DNA of 64,000 nucleotides, from NCBI GenBank assembly GCA_003216595.1, contig QCIQ01000002.1, positions 62,001 through 126,000 of the forward strand, given 5' to 3'. This document shows, one piece after another, positions 29,078 to 38,204 of the stretch (the first letter of the stretch is position 1; each line of letters starts with the position of its first letter). The notes beneath the pieces were generated by a model. That model saw only the letters and a program-made list of their open reading frames with translations. It did no database searches and was not told the origin of the DNA. Source of the DNA: Prochlorococcus sp. AG-402-M18. Its GTDB lineage: Bacteria; Cyanobacteriota; Cyanobacteriia; PCC-6307; Cyanobiaceae. Made by a program: the position numbers and the translations under genes.

Positions 29078-29373
29078 CACCAATTACTCTTGATTTGACC
29101 GAGCACATATTGTAACCGCTTGTTTCTCAAATTAAAAATTTTTATAAATCTGAGCTTTTTATCATCTGAGCAAAATTTTCGCATTTGGCTTTAATTTCAG
29201 TGAGCGAATGCTCGTTTAAAAAAATATTCTTTGAAAACGATCCTCTAATAATAGGAATTTTATTAAAGATAAAGAATTTTTTTTAGGAAATTGTCCCTAT
29301 CCTTTTGATAGGTTAACTAATATTTGATTATTAATAAAATGCAAATCTTAGATTTTTACTTTCTCTCTAAGCA
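29078..29373. other. 296-bp divergent gap between rplS and map
   Basis: Very AT-rich. It must hold the rplS and map promoters. Two short perfect stems are visible: GAGC-GAAT-GCTC near 29200 and CCTATC-CTTTT-GATAGG at 29296-29312. Neither is followed by a T-run that would make a good terminator. No ORF above 20 codons with a ribosome site and no tRNA was seen. Confidence 0.5.
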
Positions 29374-30213
29374 ATGAAATTATTTTCTGATCTTCTTTCT
29401 TCTGCAAATTCAAAAATCCCTATTAATAATGGCCCTGTTATTCAACAAAGGAGAGGGGTTGAAATTAAGTCTTCAAGAGAGATAGAAATTATGCGTAAAT
29501 CTAGCAAAATAGTTGCAACTGTATTGAGTGAAATTCAAGACTTAGTTAAACCTGGAATGTCTACGTTGGATCTAGATAATTATGCAGAAAAACGAATTAG
29601 AGAACATGATGCTACGCCAAGTTTTAAAGGATATCATGGCTTTCCAGGCAGTATATGTTCAAGCATAAATAACGAGGTTGTTCATGGAATCCCAAGTAAG
29701 ACAAAAATTATTAATGATGGAGATCTGCTTAAAGTAGATACAGGGGCTTTTTATAATGGTTATCATGGAGATAGTTGTATAACTATTTGTGTAGGTAAAA
29801 CTTCAGATGAAGCAATTGAACTAAGTAGAGTTGCGAAAGAAGCTTTGATGCTTGGAATTAATCAAATTAAGCCAAAAAACAAACTTCTTGATATAGCAGG
29901 TGCAATAGAAGATTATGTGAAAGCAAATGGTTTTAGTGTTGTCGAAGATTACACCGGACATGGTGTAGGTAGGAATCTTCATGAAGAACCTTCGGTATTT
30001 AATTTTAGAACTAATGATTTGCCAAACGTAACTCTGAGAGAGGGAATGACTATTGCAGTGGAACCTATAATTAATCTTGGCTCAAAATACTGTAAGACAC
30101 TTCGTGATGGATGGACAGTAATTACAAAAGATGGAAATTTATCTGCTCAATGGGAACATACTGTACTAGTCACTGAAAATGGCTTTGAGATCCTAACTGA
30201 TAGAGGAGATTGA
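29374..30213 (+). CDS. map: Methionine aminopeptidase, type I
   Basis: Removes the initiator Met from nascent proteins. The 279 residues have a short N-terminal extension and the pita-bread fold. Metal ligands are visible: Asp in [20 protein letters not shown] (two Asp about 11 residues apart), His in [19 protein letters not shown], Glu in AVEPIINLG, and a final Glu in [13 protein letters not shown]. All five are present. It has its own start at ATG 29374. The 3' end faces the SDR gene 12 bp away. Confidence 0.96.
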   Translation: MKLFSDLLSSANSKIPINNGPVIQQRRGVEIKSSREIEIMRKSSKIVATVLSEIQDLVKPGMSTLDLDNYAEKRIREHDATPSFKGYHGFPGSICSSINNEVVHGIPSKTKIINDGDLLKVDTGAFYNGYHGDSCITICVGKTSDEAIELSRVAKEALMLGINQIKPKNKLLDIAGAIEDYVKANGFSVVEDYTGHGVGRNLHEEPSVFNFRTNDLPNVTLREGMTIAVEPIINLGSKYCKTLRDGWTVITKDGNLSAQWEHTVLVTENGFEILTDRGD

Positions 30214-30225
30214 TTTTTAATGGGG

Positions 30226-30975
30226 TTAATTTGAGTAAATTTGATTTATAAATCTTGAATATAATATTCTAATTGATTCGATTATTGGCATTGTTATGTA
30301 TGTCAGTGGGTTAGGAGAAACGATGATCAGATAATCCTCTTTTTCGGCTTTTTGTATTATTGTTTTTGCTACAAATTCAGGGCTCATTATTCCTTGTGGA
30401 TTTAACTGCGATTTGAAAGGACCTAAGATTAATTTTTTAATAATAAAAGAATTTCTTTTTTCCATTAATAATTTACTTTTTTTTAGAGTTACAAGTTCAC
30501 CTATAAGACGTTTTGTTATTTCATAGGCAGGACTAAAAGCTATTTGAATCTCTGCTTCAGATGTATTTACCCATACCTCCTTTGATTGGGACTTCTTTAA
30601 ATCATTAGATAAAGCTAAAGCTTCAAATATTTCTATTAATCTCCAATGACTAAGGGAATTTATTTCTAGTGCTTTATTTATTTCATTTGAATCAATCTTT
30701 TCTTTTGGATTGAATCCATGATTAAGTATTAAAATGTCAACATTAGCAAGTTCTTTTGAAATCATTCCTTCTTTCCCACAGGACCAAAGAATCCAGTCAT
30801 TGGGTTTGGTTTCATTAGATTTATGATTGTTTTTTTCTGCATGTGTTAATCCAATCACGTAAGCCCCTTTTTTTTTCAACACTCTAATAAGTGACTTCCC
30901 GAGGCTCCCATTTGCACCAGTTATGGCAATTTTTAAACCTTTAAACCTTGAGTCGTCTGACAAGTTTTTCTTCAT
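30226..30975 (-). CDS. Short-chain dehydrogenase/reductase family protein
   Basis: NAD(P)-binding protein of 249 residues. Rossmann motif ITGANGSLGKSLI near residue 18, and an NHGF-type NAG motif (LILNHGFNP) near 82. The catalytic Tyr-x3-Lys appears as YEITKRLIG near 155 with the preceding Ser in WVNTSEAEI. Divergent from typical FabG enzymes, so the substrate is unknown. The end (SPNPLTYITMPIIESIRILYSRF) is hydrophobic and may associate with membrane, as in some lipid-acting SDRs. Divergent from the DRTGG gene. Confidence 0.8.
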   Translation of the reverse strand: MKKNLSDDSRFKGLKIAITGANGSLGKSLIRVLKKKGAYVIGLTHAEKNNHKSNETKPNDWILWSCGKEGMISKELANVDILILNHGFNPKEKIDSNEINKALEINSLSHWRLIEIFEALALSNDLKKSQSKEVWVNTSEAEIQIAFSPAYEITKRLIGELVTLKKSKLLMEKRNSFIIKKLILGPFKSQLNPQGIMSPEFVAKTIIQKAEKEDYLIIVSPNPLTYITMPIIESIRILYSRFINQIYSN

Positions 30976-31122
30976 TGTGTTGAATCCAATCTATTCTTGC
31001 AAAAATTAGGAATTAATGGAGAATGATTATCTAATTAGAATTTTATACAGATTTAGTGTTGAGAACTTTTTTAAAAAGCCTAAACTTATAAAGTTATTAC
31101 TCTCACATCAGATCTTTAATTA

Positions 31123-32214
31123 ATGAGCAAGACCATTCTAATTGGATCATGTGAACCATTTAGCGGTAAGTCAGCGTTAGTTCTTGGCATAGCAAGAAAT
31201 TTAATTGCTTCAAATCATTTGGTTAGATTTGGTAAACCTTTAGCCACAAGTCTTGAATTAAATGTCTCTGAAAGCGGAGATATTCAAGATATGATTGATG
31301 ATGACGTTAGGTTTGTTGGAGAGACATTACAATTATCTACTGAAAATTTAATTCCTTCCATTCAATTTCTGGCCGCCTCTACTGCTAGTAAGAGAATTAA
31401 AGAAAATAGCTTAGATCCTGGGATGAAATTTGATGAGTTCAGGCTATCGCTTGATCCTTCTAGTGAGGTTATCAATATTCTTGAAGCAGCGGGTAGTTTG
31501 CATGAGGGCCTCTTGTATGGATTAAGTCTCAGCCAGCTTGCTAAAGGTTTAAACGCTAAAGTTTTACTAGCTCATTTTTGGCAAGATAGTAGAAGTGTTG
31601 AAGCTTTGTTGGAGGCTAAAAATCAATTAGGAGATCATCTAAGTGGTGTTGTCTTAAATGCTGTTAACCCTGATCAAATTAAAGATATTAAAGAAACTAT
31701 AGTTCCATCTCTTAAGTCACTAGGTTTAGATATCTTTGGAGTGATGCCCAGATCCCCTTTGTTGAGGAGTGTGACTGTTGAAGAGTTGGTGAGACGTTTG
31801 AATGCTCGAGTTATTTGTTGCCCTGACAGGCTTGAGTTGATGGTAGAAACATTGAGTATTGGAGCGATGAGTGTTAATTCTGCAATGGAATTCTTTCGAA
31901 GGAGGCGTAATATGGCAGTAGTGACAGGAGCTGATCGTACAGATATTCAATTGGCGGCTTTGGAAGCTTCTACTCAATGTCTAATACTGACAGGTGCTGG
32001 CGAACCACTACCACAATTGATTAATAGATCCGAAGAGTTAGATGTTCCATTACTAAAAGTTGATAGAGATACTCTCTCAACAGTTGAGGTTATTGAGCAA
32101 GCCTTTGGCCATGTTCGTCTTCATGAGACAGTCAAAGCTACTTATGCTTTTCGATTAGTACAAGAACATTGCGATCTTGATCGAATCTTTAAAACTTTAG
32201 GAATTTCTTCTTGA
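31123..32214 (+). CDS. BioD-like P-loop ATPase with DRTGG domain
   Basis: The 363 residues combine an N-terminal BioD/CobB-like nucleotide-binding domain (P-loop GSCEPFSGKSALVLGIARNL near residue 7) with a C-terminal DRTGG domain (VVTGADRTDIQLAALE near 264). The same architecture occurs at the front of some phosphotransacetylases, but the acetyltransferase domain is absent here. In those proteins the region is thought to be regulatory. Molecular role not known. The SLOG-like gene 40 bp downstream is probably co-transcribed and may work with it. Confidence 0.82.
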   Translation: MSKTILIGSCEPFSGKSALVLGIARNLIASNHLVRFGKPLATSLELNVSESGDIQDMIDDDVRFVGETLQLSTENLIPSIQFLAASTASKRIKENSLDPGMKFDEFRLSLDPSSEVINILEAAGSLHEGLLYGLSLSQLAKGLNAKVLLAHFWQDSRSVEALLEAKNQLGDHLSGVVLNAVNPDQIKDIKETIVPSLKSLGLDIFGVMPRSPLLRSVTVEELVRRLNARVICCPDRLELMVETLSIGAMSVNSAMEFFRRRRNMAVVTGADRTDIQLAALEASTQCLILTGAGEPLPQLINRSEELDVPLLKVDRDTLSTVEVIEQAFGHVRLHETVKATYAFRLVQEHCDLDRIFKTLGISS

Positions 32215-32254
32215 GATCATTAATAATTGCTACCTTTAAATTATCTGAATTAGG

Positions 32255-32773
32255 ATGTCCTTGAGTCGATCACTCGATCTTCCTGCATTGGGACGAGTTG
32301 ATACTCTCGCTCAGGAATTGGCCTTGTTGAAGAACGAGGGAAAAAGAAGGATTGCTTTCTTAGGTAGCAGGCATGTCCCTGTCGTTTCTATCCATATAGT
32401 CGAATTAATAGCAAGGTCTTTGGCTCAAGAGGGACATTCGATAATCACTTCAGGATCTCAAGGCGTAAATGCTGCAGTAATTAGAGCTGTTCTAGATGTT
32501 AATCCTTCTCTTTTAACTGTTTTGTTGCCTCAGTCTCTTGATAGGCAAACTGCAGAGGTTAAGGATCTTCTTGGTAGCGTTTTACATCTAATAGAGAAAG
32601 AAGACAATAATGATTTGCCTTTGCCAATGGCAAGTAGTCTCTGTAATCAGGAAATTATTAACAGATGTGATCAATTGATTTGTTTCGCATTTCATGACAG
32701 TGAAACATTATTGAGTAGTTGCCATAGCGCTGAAGATATGGGAAAAGTTGTGAGCCTGATGTTTTTTGATTAA
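32255..32773 (+). CDS. SLOG/DprA-like Rossmann protein
   Basis: Function not assigned. The 172 residues show alternating strands and helices with RIAFLGSRHVPVVSIHIVELIARSLAQEG and IITSGSQGVNAAVIRAVLDV, which resemble the nucleotide-sugar-binding SLOG fold found in DprA and lysine-decarboxylase-like proteins. The GSR and SGSQGVN turns would form the ligand site. No DNA-binding winged helix is visible. It follows the DRTGG protein by 40 bp, and a hairpin with T-run lies just after it. Confidence 0.68.
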   Translation: MSLSRSLDLPALGRVDTLAQELALLKNEGKRRIAFLGSRHVPVVSIHIVELIARSLAQEGHSIITSGSQGVNAAVIRAVLDVNPSLLTVLLPQSLDRQTAEVKDLLGSVLHLIEKEDNNDLPLPMASSLCNQEIINRCDQLICFAFHDSETLLSSCHSAEDMGKVVSLMFFD

Positions 32774-32827
32774 TTTTAAATCAAATAAAATCATCTGCTT
32801 CTAGATATTTTTTAACTTACGAAATAT

Positions 32828-32866
32828 CTTATAAGTACATTTATAAGCAGTTTTGTTTTTTTTTCA
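32828..32866 (+). terminator. Rho-independent terminator candidate after the DRTGG/SLOG pair
   Basis: CTTATAA at 32828-32834 pairs with TTATAAG at 32841-32847 around GTACAT, followed by CAG and a T-rich tract (TTTTGTTTTTTTTT). AT-rich stem, so moderate strength. It lies 55 bp after the SLOG-like stop and upstream of yajQ. Confidence 0.5.
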
Positions 32867-32895
32867 TAAGATGGTGGAAACAAAGAGAAATTTTT

Positions 32896-33393
32896 ATGCC
32901 TTCTTCTTATTCTTTTGATGTGGTTTCAGAATTTGATCAGCAGGAATTAGTAAATGCTATTGATCAATTGAGGAGAGAAGTTGATCAAAGGTATGATTTA
33001 AAAGACTCCAAGACAAAAATAGATATTAAAGAAGATGAATTATCTATTGTATCTCTAAGCGATATGACAATAGAATCTGTAAAAGATATTTTATTACAGA
33101 AAGCCACTAAAAGAAATTTATCATTAAAGATATTTGATTTTCAAAAAGTTGAGACCATAGGAGGAAATATGGTGATGCAAATTGTTAAATTAAAGAAAGG
33201 TTTGCCACAAGAAATCTCAAAGAAATTGAGTAAGTTAGTGCGAGATAATATGAAGAAGGTAACTGTTTCAATACAAGGAGATAGTTTGAGAATCACTGGA
33301 AAAAATAAAGATGATTTGCAGTCTGTAATTAATTTAATTAAGAAGCAGGAAGATGATTTAGAAATAGCTTTACAATTTCAAAATTATAGGTAG
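32896..33393 (+). CDS. yajQ: YajQ family nucleotide-binding protein
   Basis: YajQ proteins have two ferredoxin-like RNA-binding-type domains; some homologues bind cyclic di-GMP, others nucleic acid. The 165 residues match family length. Typical text is MPSSYSFDVVSEFDQQELVNAIDQ at the N-terminus, a central VETIGGNMVMQIVKLKKGL, and the end SVINLIKKQEDDLEIALQFQNYR. Role in this organism unknown. ATG 32896 after a T-rich leader. The next gene starts 42 bp downstream. Confidence 0.93.
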   Translation: MPSSYSFDVVSEFDQQELVNAIDQLRREVDQRYDLKDSKTKIDIKEDELSIVSLSDMTIESVKDILLQKATKRNLSLKIFDFQKVETIGGNMVMQIVKLKKGLPQEISKKLSKLVRDNMKKVTVSIQGDSLRITGKNKDDLQSVINLIKKQEDDLEIALQFQNYR

Positions 33394-33435
33394 TAAACTA
33401 ATAATTAAAAAACTTTATCGCTAAGATTTTTTGTT

Positions 33436-33630
33436 ATGGAGCAATTAATAGAAAAACTTTCTAAAAAAGCAATTGTTTTATCTGGACAGTCAAAAAAAGA
33501 ATTAGAAAGAACATGTTGGATGCTTGTTCATGAGCATAAGCATGGGGTGATGCCAACTGAATATGATATTAGGGAGATTGATGAAGAGCTATATTTGAAG
33601 GTTTTAAAAACAGCTAGAGATATGGCTTAG
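33436..33630 (+). CDS. Conserved-type hypothetical protein, 64 aa
   Basis: Function not recognised. The protein is predicted helical and charged, with an N-terminal amphipathic helix (EQLIEKLSKKAIVLSGQSKKELERTCW) and a His-rich turn WMLVHEHKHGVMPTEYD before a final helix. The HEHKH cluster could bind metal but does not match a known motif. No membrane helix. It follows yajQ by 42 bp and may share its transcript. Confidence 0.7.
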   Translation: MEQLIEKLSKKAIVLSGQSKKELERTCWMLVHEHKHGVMPTEYDIREIDEELYLKVLKTARDMA

Positions 33631-33768
33631 GTAAATAAGAGAGAAGATTTTTATTTATTGAAAATGATGATTTGGCGGGTTTAAAAATAAATTTATTATT
33701 TTTTCTATCTAACAATTTTCGCAATACTTGCTAAATCAACATAAAATCTTTCCTAGATAATCTTTTTT

Positions 33769-34572
33769 ATGACAACTCCATTTCGTAATGTGACTCCGAA
33801 TGGACCAGGTGGCACAACAACTCTTCTACTTGTCCTTTCATTTACTGGATTTTTACTTCTTACTCAAGCATTTTTTGTTGTCCCTGCTGGACAAGTTTCA
33901 GTTGTCACAACATTAGGGAAAGTAAGTGGTGGATCACGTAAACCTGGTTTGAATTTCAAAGTACCTTTTGTTCAAAATACTTATCCTTTTAATGTTCAAA
34001 CTCAAGTCAGACCTGAAAAGTTTGATTCATTAACTAAAGATTTGCAAGTTATTTCTGCCACGGCTACTGTTAAATACGCTCTAAAGCCTAATGAGGCAGG
34101 AAGAGTCTTTAAAACTATCTCTTATAATGATAGAGAGATATATAACAGGATTATTCAACCATCATTACTTAAAGCACTCAAGTCAGTTTTTTCAAAGTAT
34201 GAGTTGGTAACAATAGCTAGCTCCTGGAGCGATATCTCTGAGCTGGTTGAGCAAACAGTAGCTGATGAACTTAATAAATTTGACTACGTTGATGTTCAAT
34301 CACTCGATTTGACTGGCTTGACTATCGCTGATGAATATCGAGCAGCTATCGAACAAAAACAGATTGCTGAGCAGCAATTATTGAGAGCTCAAACTGAAGT
34401 TAAAATTGCAGAGCAAGAAGCTCTTAGGTACGACACATTAAATAAAAGTCTTGATGATCAAGTTCTTTTCAAATTGTTTTTAGATAAATGGAATGGTGAG
34501 ACACAAGTTGTTCCTTCATTGCCAGGTAATAGTTCAGGAAATGTTCCTGTAATTGTCAGAGGAAAAAATTAA
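33769..34572 (+). CDS. Prohibitin-like SPFH domain protein
   Basis: Membrane-anchored scaffold protein. The 267 residues begin with a short polar stretch and a membrane helix (about residues 16-38, TTLLLVLSFTGFLLLTQAFF), then the SPFH/Band 7 domain (VVPAGQVSVVTTLGKVSGG to about 215) and a coiled helical end with AIEQKQIAEQQLLRAQTEVKIAEQEAL. This matches cyanobacterial prohibitin homologues that form large membrane rings. The Gln/Glu-rich helix is the oligomerisation region. Terminated by the hairpin at 34594. Confidence 0.93.
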   Translation: MTTPFRNVTPNGPGGTTTLLLVLSFTGFLLLTQAFFVVPAGQVSVVTTLGKVSGGSRKPGLNFKVPFVQNTYPFNVQTQVRPEKFDSLTKDLQVISATATVKYALKPNEAGRVFKTISYNDREIYNRIIQPSLLKALKSVFSKYELVTIASSWSDISELVEQTVADELNKFDYVDVQSLDLTGLTIADEYRAAIEQKQIAEQQLLRAQTEVKIAEQEALRYDTLNKSLDDQVLFKLFLDKWNGETQVVPSLPGNSSGNVPVIVRGKN

Positions 34573-34593
34573 TTAGCCTTAAAAGTTGATTAT

Positions 34594-34630
34594 AAAAAAT
34601 CCAATTTATTAATTTAAATTGGATTTTTTT
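34594..34630. terminator. Bidirectional terminator between prohibitin gene and hemL
   Basis: AAAAAATCCAATTTA and its complement TAAATTGGATTTTTT form a 14-15 bp stem around a short TTAATT loop. A-run on one side and T-run on the other let it work in both directions for the convergent genes. Confidence 0.85.
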
Positions 34631-35928
34631 TATGAGATTTCAGAGAAACTTTCCTGAAATGCTTTTATTGTCGAATTTATATCATCTTCAGAATGTGCAA
34701 GTGATGTAAAACCCGCCTCGAATGCACTTGGCGCTAGATAAACACCTTTTTGAAGCATCAGTCTATGCAATTTGCTAAACCTATTTGTATCAGCAGATTT
34801 AGCTTCTTCAAAGTTTCTAACTGGTCCTTCACAGAGATAAAAACCGAACATTGCGCTAATGCTCTGACCATAAATGGCAATATTTGATTCTTTAGCAGCT
34901 GCAATGACTCCATCGAGAAGTTTTTTTGTCAGAGCTTCTAGTTTTTCATAGGTGCCTTCTTGCTTAAGGAGTTCAAGAGTTTTAATACCAGCTGTCATAG
35001 CAAGAGGATTACCGCTCAATGTACCTGCTTGATACATAGGACCAGAAGGAGAAACCATGGACATGATTTCTTTGCGACCGCCATATGCCCCAACTGGAAG
35101 TCCTCCACCAATAACCTTGCCCATAGTGGTTAAATCAGGAGTAACTCCAAAACGCTCTTGGGCGCCTCCATAGCTGATTCGAAAACCAGTCATTACTTCA
35201 TCAAAAACTAAAAGAGCACCATTCTCCTGGGTTACCTCTCTTAACCCCTCTAAGAAACCTGGTTCAGGTGTGATGAAACCTGCATTTCCCACAACAGGCT
35301 CAAGGATGACTCCAGAAATCGCATCTGGGTTTTCAGCAAAAAGCTCTTTTACCGCTTCAAGATCGTTATAAGGTGCAGTAAGAGTATTTGCGGTTGTACT
35401 TCTTGGAACACCTGGTGAGTCTGGTAGACCAAGTGTTGCTACGCCTGAGCCTGCTTTCACTAAAAACATATCTGCATGCCCGTGATAGCAACCCTCGAAC
35501 TTGATAACTTTATCCCTGCCAGTAAAGGCTCTCATTAAGCGAAGAACAGCCATACACGCTTCTGTGCCGCTATTAACGAAGCGAACCATTTCAACGCTTG
35601 GTACGGCATCTATGACCATCTCGGCAAGCTTATTCTCGAGGACACAAGGCGCTCCGAAGCTCGTACCTTTTTCAAGTGTTTCTTGAAGGGCGGAAATTAC
35701 CTCCGGGTGTGCATGGCCACAAATCGCAGGTCCCCAGCTACCTACGTAGTCGATGTATCTGTTCCCATCAACATCCCAGGCATAAGGACCCTTGACTCGA
35801 TCAAAAACGATTGGATCCCCTTCAACAGATTTGAAAGCTCTTACAGGTGAACTGACTCCACCAGGCATTAAATTTTTGGCAGAGCCAAAAATTTCTTCAG
35901 ATCTTTTTGTGTTCAACGCGTCTGTCAC
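34630..35928 (-). CDS. hemL: Glutamate-1-semialdehyde 2,1-aminomutase
   Basis: PLP enzyme that makes 5-aminolevulinate, the first dedicated tetrapyrrole precursor for chlorophyll, haem and B12. The 432 residues match family length. The PLP lysine is in [18 protein letters not shown] near residue 272, with the Asp in [12 protein letters not shown] and the gating loop after [14 protein letters not shown]+C is higher than in neighbours. The upstream 270 bp is gene-free. It works upstream of hemC, found at 46324. Confidence 0.98.
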   Translation of the reverse strand: MTDALNTKRSEEIFGSAKNLMPGGVSSPVRAFKSVEGDPIVFDRVKGPYAWDVDGNRYIDYVGSWGPAICGHAHPEVISALQETLEKGTSFGAPCVLENKLAEMVIDAVPSVEMVRFVNSGTEACMAVLRLMRAFTGRDKVIKFEGCYHGHADMFLVKAGSGVATLGLPDSPGVPRSTTANTLTAPYNDLEAVKELFAENPDAISGVILEPVVGNAGFITPEPGFLEGLREVTQENGALLVFDEVMTGFRISYGGAQERFGVTPDLTTMGKVIGGGLPVGAYGGRKEIMSMVSPSGPMYQAGTLSGNPLAMTAGIKTLELLKQEGTYEKLEALTKKLLDGVIAAAKESNIAIYGQSISAMFGFYLCEGPVRNFEEAKSADTNRFSKLHRLMLQKGVYLAPSAFEAGFTSLAHSEDDINSTIKAFQESFSEIS

Positions 35929-36198
35929 AGCACCTCAGCGAATGAGCTCATAAACACAGTCAGCCATAATGGCCTAAAAGTGACTGATTCGTCTAAATTT
36001 TTGAATCTGTTCAGCATCTGGTTATTTTTTTTTAATCTTTAATAGGCCTAGCTTGATAAATGAGTTTAATCCTAAAAACAAGTTGCAGATTGATTTCTTG
36101 GAGATAATACCCCTTGAATTTAATCTGTTTTGGCTAATTGTAAATATTTGATTTGTTAATTCTGTGATGATTTGAAAATAGAAAAAAACCTAAATTTT

Positions 36199-37026
36199 TT
36201 AAAAGAAAAATTCATTTTCAATATCTGATGGAGGCCAGCTAATATCGACAACTACTGGCGCGTGATCACTGGGTTTCTCCCTAGATCTTGGCTCTTTGTC
36301 TATCCAACAACTATTGGAACAACTAAGCAGGTCTCCTGTTAAGTAAATATGATCGATCCGCCAACCCTTGTCTCTTTCCCAGGCTGAATGGCGATAATCC
36401 CACCAAGACCAATTTTTTTCTCCAGGCTCAAAAATTCTAAAAACATCTTCTAATTCCTCGCCTAAAATATCTTTAAGTAATTTTCTCTCTTTGGAAGAAG
36501 CCATAATTGACTCTTTATATTTAATTGGTGTATGTATATCTCTATCTTCAGGAGCAATATTAAAGTCTCCTAATAAACATATAGGTGTATGGTTTGAATT
36601 TATATTTCTTAGATAGACTTTCATGCATTCTAACCATTTTTCTTTATAAATAAACTTATCTGTATTTATAGCTGATCCATTTGGAACATAAACATTGATA
36701 ATTCTAATGTCATTGATTTCAGCACTTATAATTCTTTTCTGTTCACTTAATATAGATAAATCATTGAAGTCTGTGATTACTTCATCAAAGCCAATCTTTA
36801 TATTATTAATTGGGAATCTACTTATTATGGCTACTCCATTATAAGATTTCTGTCCAGATATTGAAACCTCATATCCAAGGCTTGAAAAAACTTCAGTTGG
36901 AAAAAACTTATCTTCTGTTTTTGTCTCTTGTAAACAAAGAATATCAATCTTATTAGAGATGAGCCATTCTTTGACATGATCTATCCTTGAACGAATAGAA
37001 TTGACATTCCAGGTTGCAACAAGCAA
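36199..37026 (-). CDS. xthA: Exodeoxyribonuclease III / AP endonuclease
   Basis: Cuts at abasic sites and has 3'-repair activities. Endonuclease/exonuclease/phosphatase fold of 275 residues: VATWNVNSIRSR at the start (catalytic Asn), LCLQETKTED (metal Glu), INVYVPNGSA, LLGDFNIAPEDRD (Asp, Asn), then RIDHIYLTGDL and SDHAPVVVDI (catalytic Asp-His). All catalytic residues are present. Start ATG is 57 bp from the divergent unknown gene at 37084. Confidence 0.95.
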   Translation of the reverse strand: MLVATWNVNSIRSRIDHVKEWLISNKIDILCLQETKTEDKFFPTEVFSSLGYEVSISGQKSYNGVAIISRFPINNIKIGFDEVITDFNDLSILSEQKRIISAEINDIRIINVYVPNGSAINTDKFIYKEKWLECMKVYLRNINSNHTPICLLGDFNIAPEDRDIHTPIKYKESIMASSKERKLLKDILGEELEDVFRIFEPGEKNWSWWDYRHSAWERDKGWRIDHIYLTGDLLSCSNSCWIDKEPRSREKPSDHAPVVVDISWPPSDIENEFFF

Positions 37027-37083
37027 GACTTAAAATTTTATTGCTTAAGTTATTATCATGTAAATCCAGGCGAAAGTTTAGTT

Positions 37084-37419
37084 TTGAACCAAACTGCACA
37101 TTTTATTAATGCTCAATTATGGTTGGCTTTATCTTGTTTAGCCCCAGTTTTAATTACGGTAGGGCAAGTTTTTTATTCTTCAAGAACAATAAGAATTTCA
37201 GAAGTAAAAAATTATTCAACTGATGAGAAAAGAGATATTTATAGTACTTTCGATACAGAAGATCAAATTGATCAGGGTTTACCAATAGATCCATTTGATT
37301 TAATGAATCGTCTTAAACAAGCAGGAGCGATGAATAATGCTACAACTCCATCAGATGCACTCGATGAAGCTCTCAATGCATTTGATCAGTCAGATTATGA
37401 AAATGTCCCAAATGAATAA
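37084..37419 (+). CDS. Hypothetical protein with N-terminal membrane anchor, 111 aa
   Basis: Function not recognised. Start is TTG at 37084. One hydrophobic segment lies at about residues 11-28 (LWLALSCLAPVLITVGQVFY), followed by an acidic soluble domain with many Asp (DTEDQIDQGLPIDPFDLMNRLKQAG) and a helical end with DALDEALNAFDQSDYEN. Probably a single-pass protein with its bulk in the cytoplasm. It sits between xthA (divergent) and the unknown gene at 37490 (71 bp downstream, same strand). Confidence 0.7.
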   Translation: MNQTAHFINAQLWLALSCLAPVLITVGQVFYSSRTIRISEVKNYSTDEKRDIYSTFDTEDQIDQGLPIDPFDLMNRLKQAGAMNNATTPSDALDEALNAFDQSDYENVPNE

Positions 37420-37489
37420 AATGACAATAGTATTTGTAAGTTTTTGGTAAATTTAAGATTGGCAACTAATGGCCTATTTATTTATATAG

Positions 37490-38143
37490 ATGCAGAACCA
37501 TCCAATCCCCTCGGTCACTGATCCATTGCAATACCGGGCAATTGGATTAATTAGAGGTATTTACAAGCCTCAAGATGATGACACCTTTACTCGTGGAGCT
37601 CTAATTGATTCTAAAGGTAATGAAATAGATTCAGTTGTCCTTGGGAGAGTCATAACCTTGATTCGTAACCACGTTCCTCTCGAAAAACCTCACCTCTGGG
37701 TCGTATATCCAAGATGTAGGAATAATCAAAATCTTCATTTACAAATCACAGGTATTTGGGAACCAAGTACTTTGCAACAAGATCTTGTGGAAAGTGAGGG
37801 ATTGAATGAAGGTTCAAGTTTAAAGGTCGATTCTGATGATTTATTGGAAGGTGATGATTATTTTTCAATAAGAGGAGAATTGATTTTTACTAAGCCAGAA
37901 GAAAAGGAGGTGGTTATAAAAATTCGTCAGAAGCCAAGGAATCAGCAAAAGAAAGCTTTACCTTTCAAATTGAATCTTAAAGGTGAAGTACCTATGAATT
38001 ACTTAAAACATTTTATTAGTATTGATGTTCGTCGTGTTGACTATCAACTTTTGGTTGAGGACTTTCAAGTAATAGGACCTATTTCTCAACAGCAAATAAA
38101 CAATAAAAGTAGAAAAATCTTAAAAAATAAAAAATTAGTCTAA
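37490..38143 (+). CDS. Conserved hypothetical protein, 217 aa
   Basis: Function not recognised. The protein looks soluble and beta-rich: RAIGLIRGIYKPQDDDTFTRGALIDSKGNEIDSV at the start, PHLWVVYPRCRNNQNLHLQITGIWEP in the middle, then a second half with FSIRGELIFTKPEEKEVVIKIRQKPRN and a basic tail (NNKSRKILKNKKLV). The tail is rich in Lys. The DxDG-like turns and repeated ATR-style strands suggest a barrel, perhaps RNA-binding. That is inference. It follows the TTG-start gene and precedes larC by 61 bp. Confidence 0.7.
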   Translation: MQNHPIPSVTDPLQYRAIGLIRGIYKPQDDDTFTRGALIDSKGNEIDSVVLGRVITLIRNHVPLEKPHLWVVYPRCRNNQNLHLQITGIWEPSTLQQDLVESEGLNEGSSLKVDSDDLLEGDDYFSIRGELIFTKPEEKEVVIKIRQKPRNQQKKALPFKLNLKGEVPMNYLKHFISIDVRRVDYQLLVEDFQVIGPISQQQINNKSRKILKNKKLV

Positions 38144-38204
38144 TTAAAAAAACAATTATATCAATGTATTCTATCTATACAACTGATTATATATTCACTG
38201 ATAA

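Noticed and set aside
35929-36198. 270-bp gap upstream of hemL as a small RNA or gene
   Set aside because: Only a 15-codon ORF and AT-rich sequence; no structure beyond a likely hemL promoter region.
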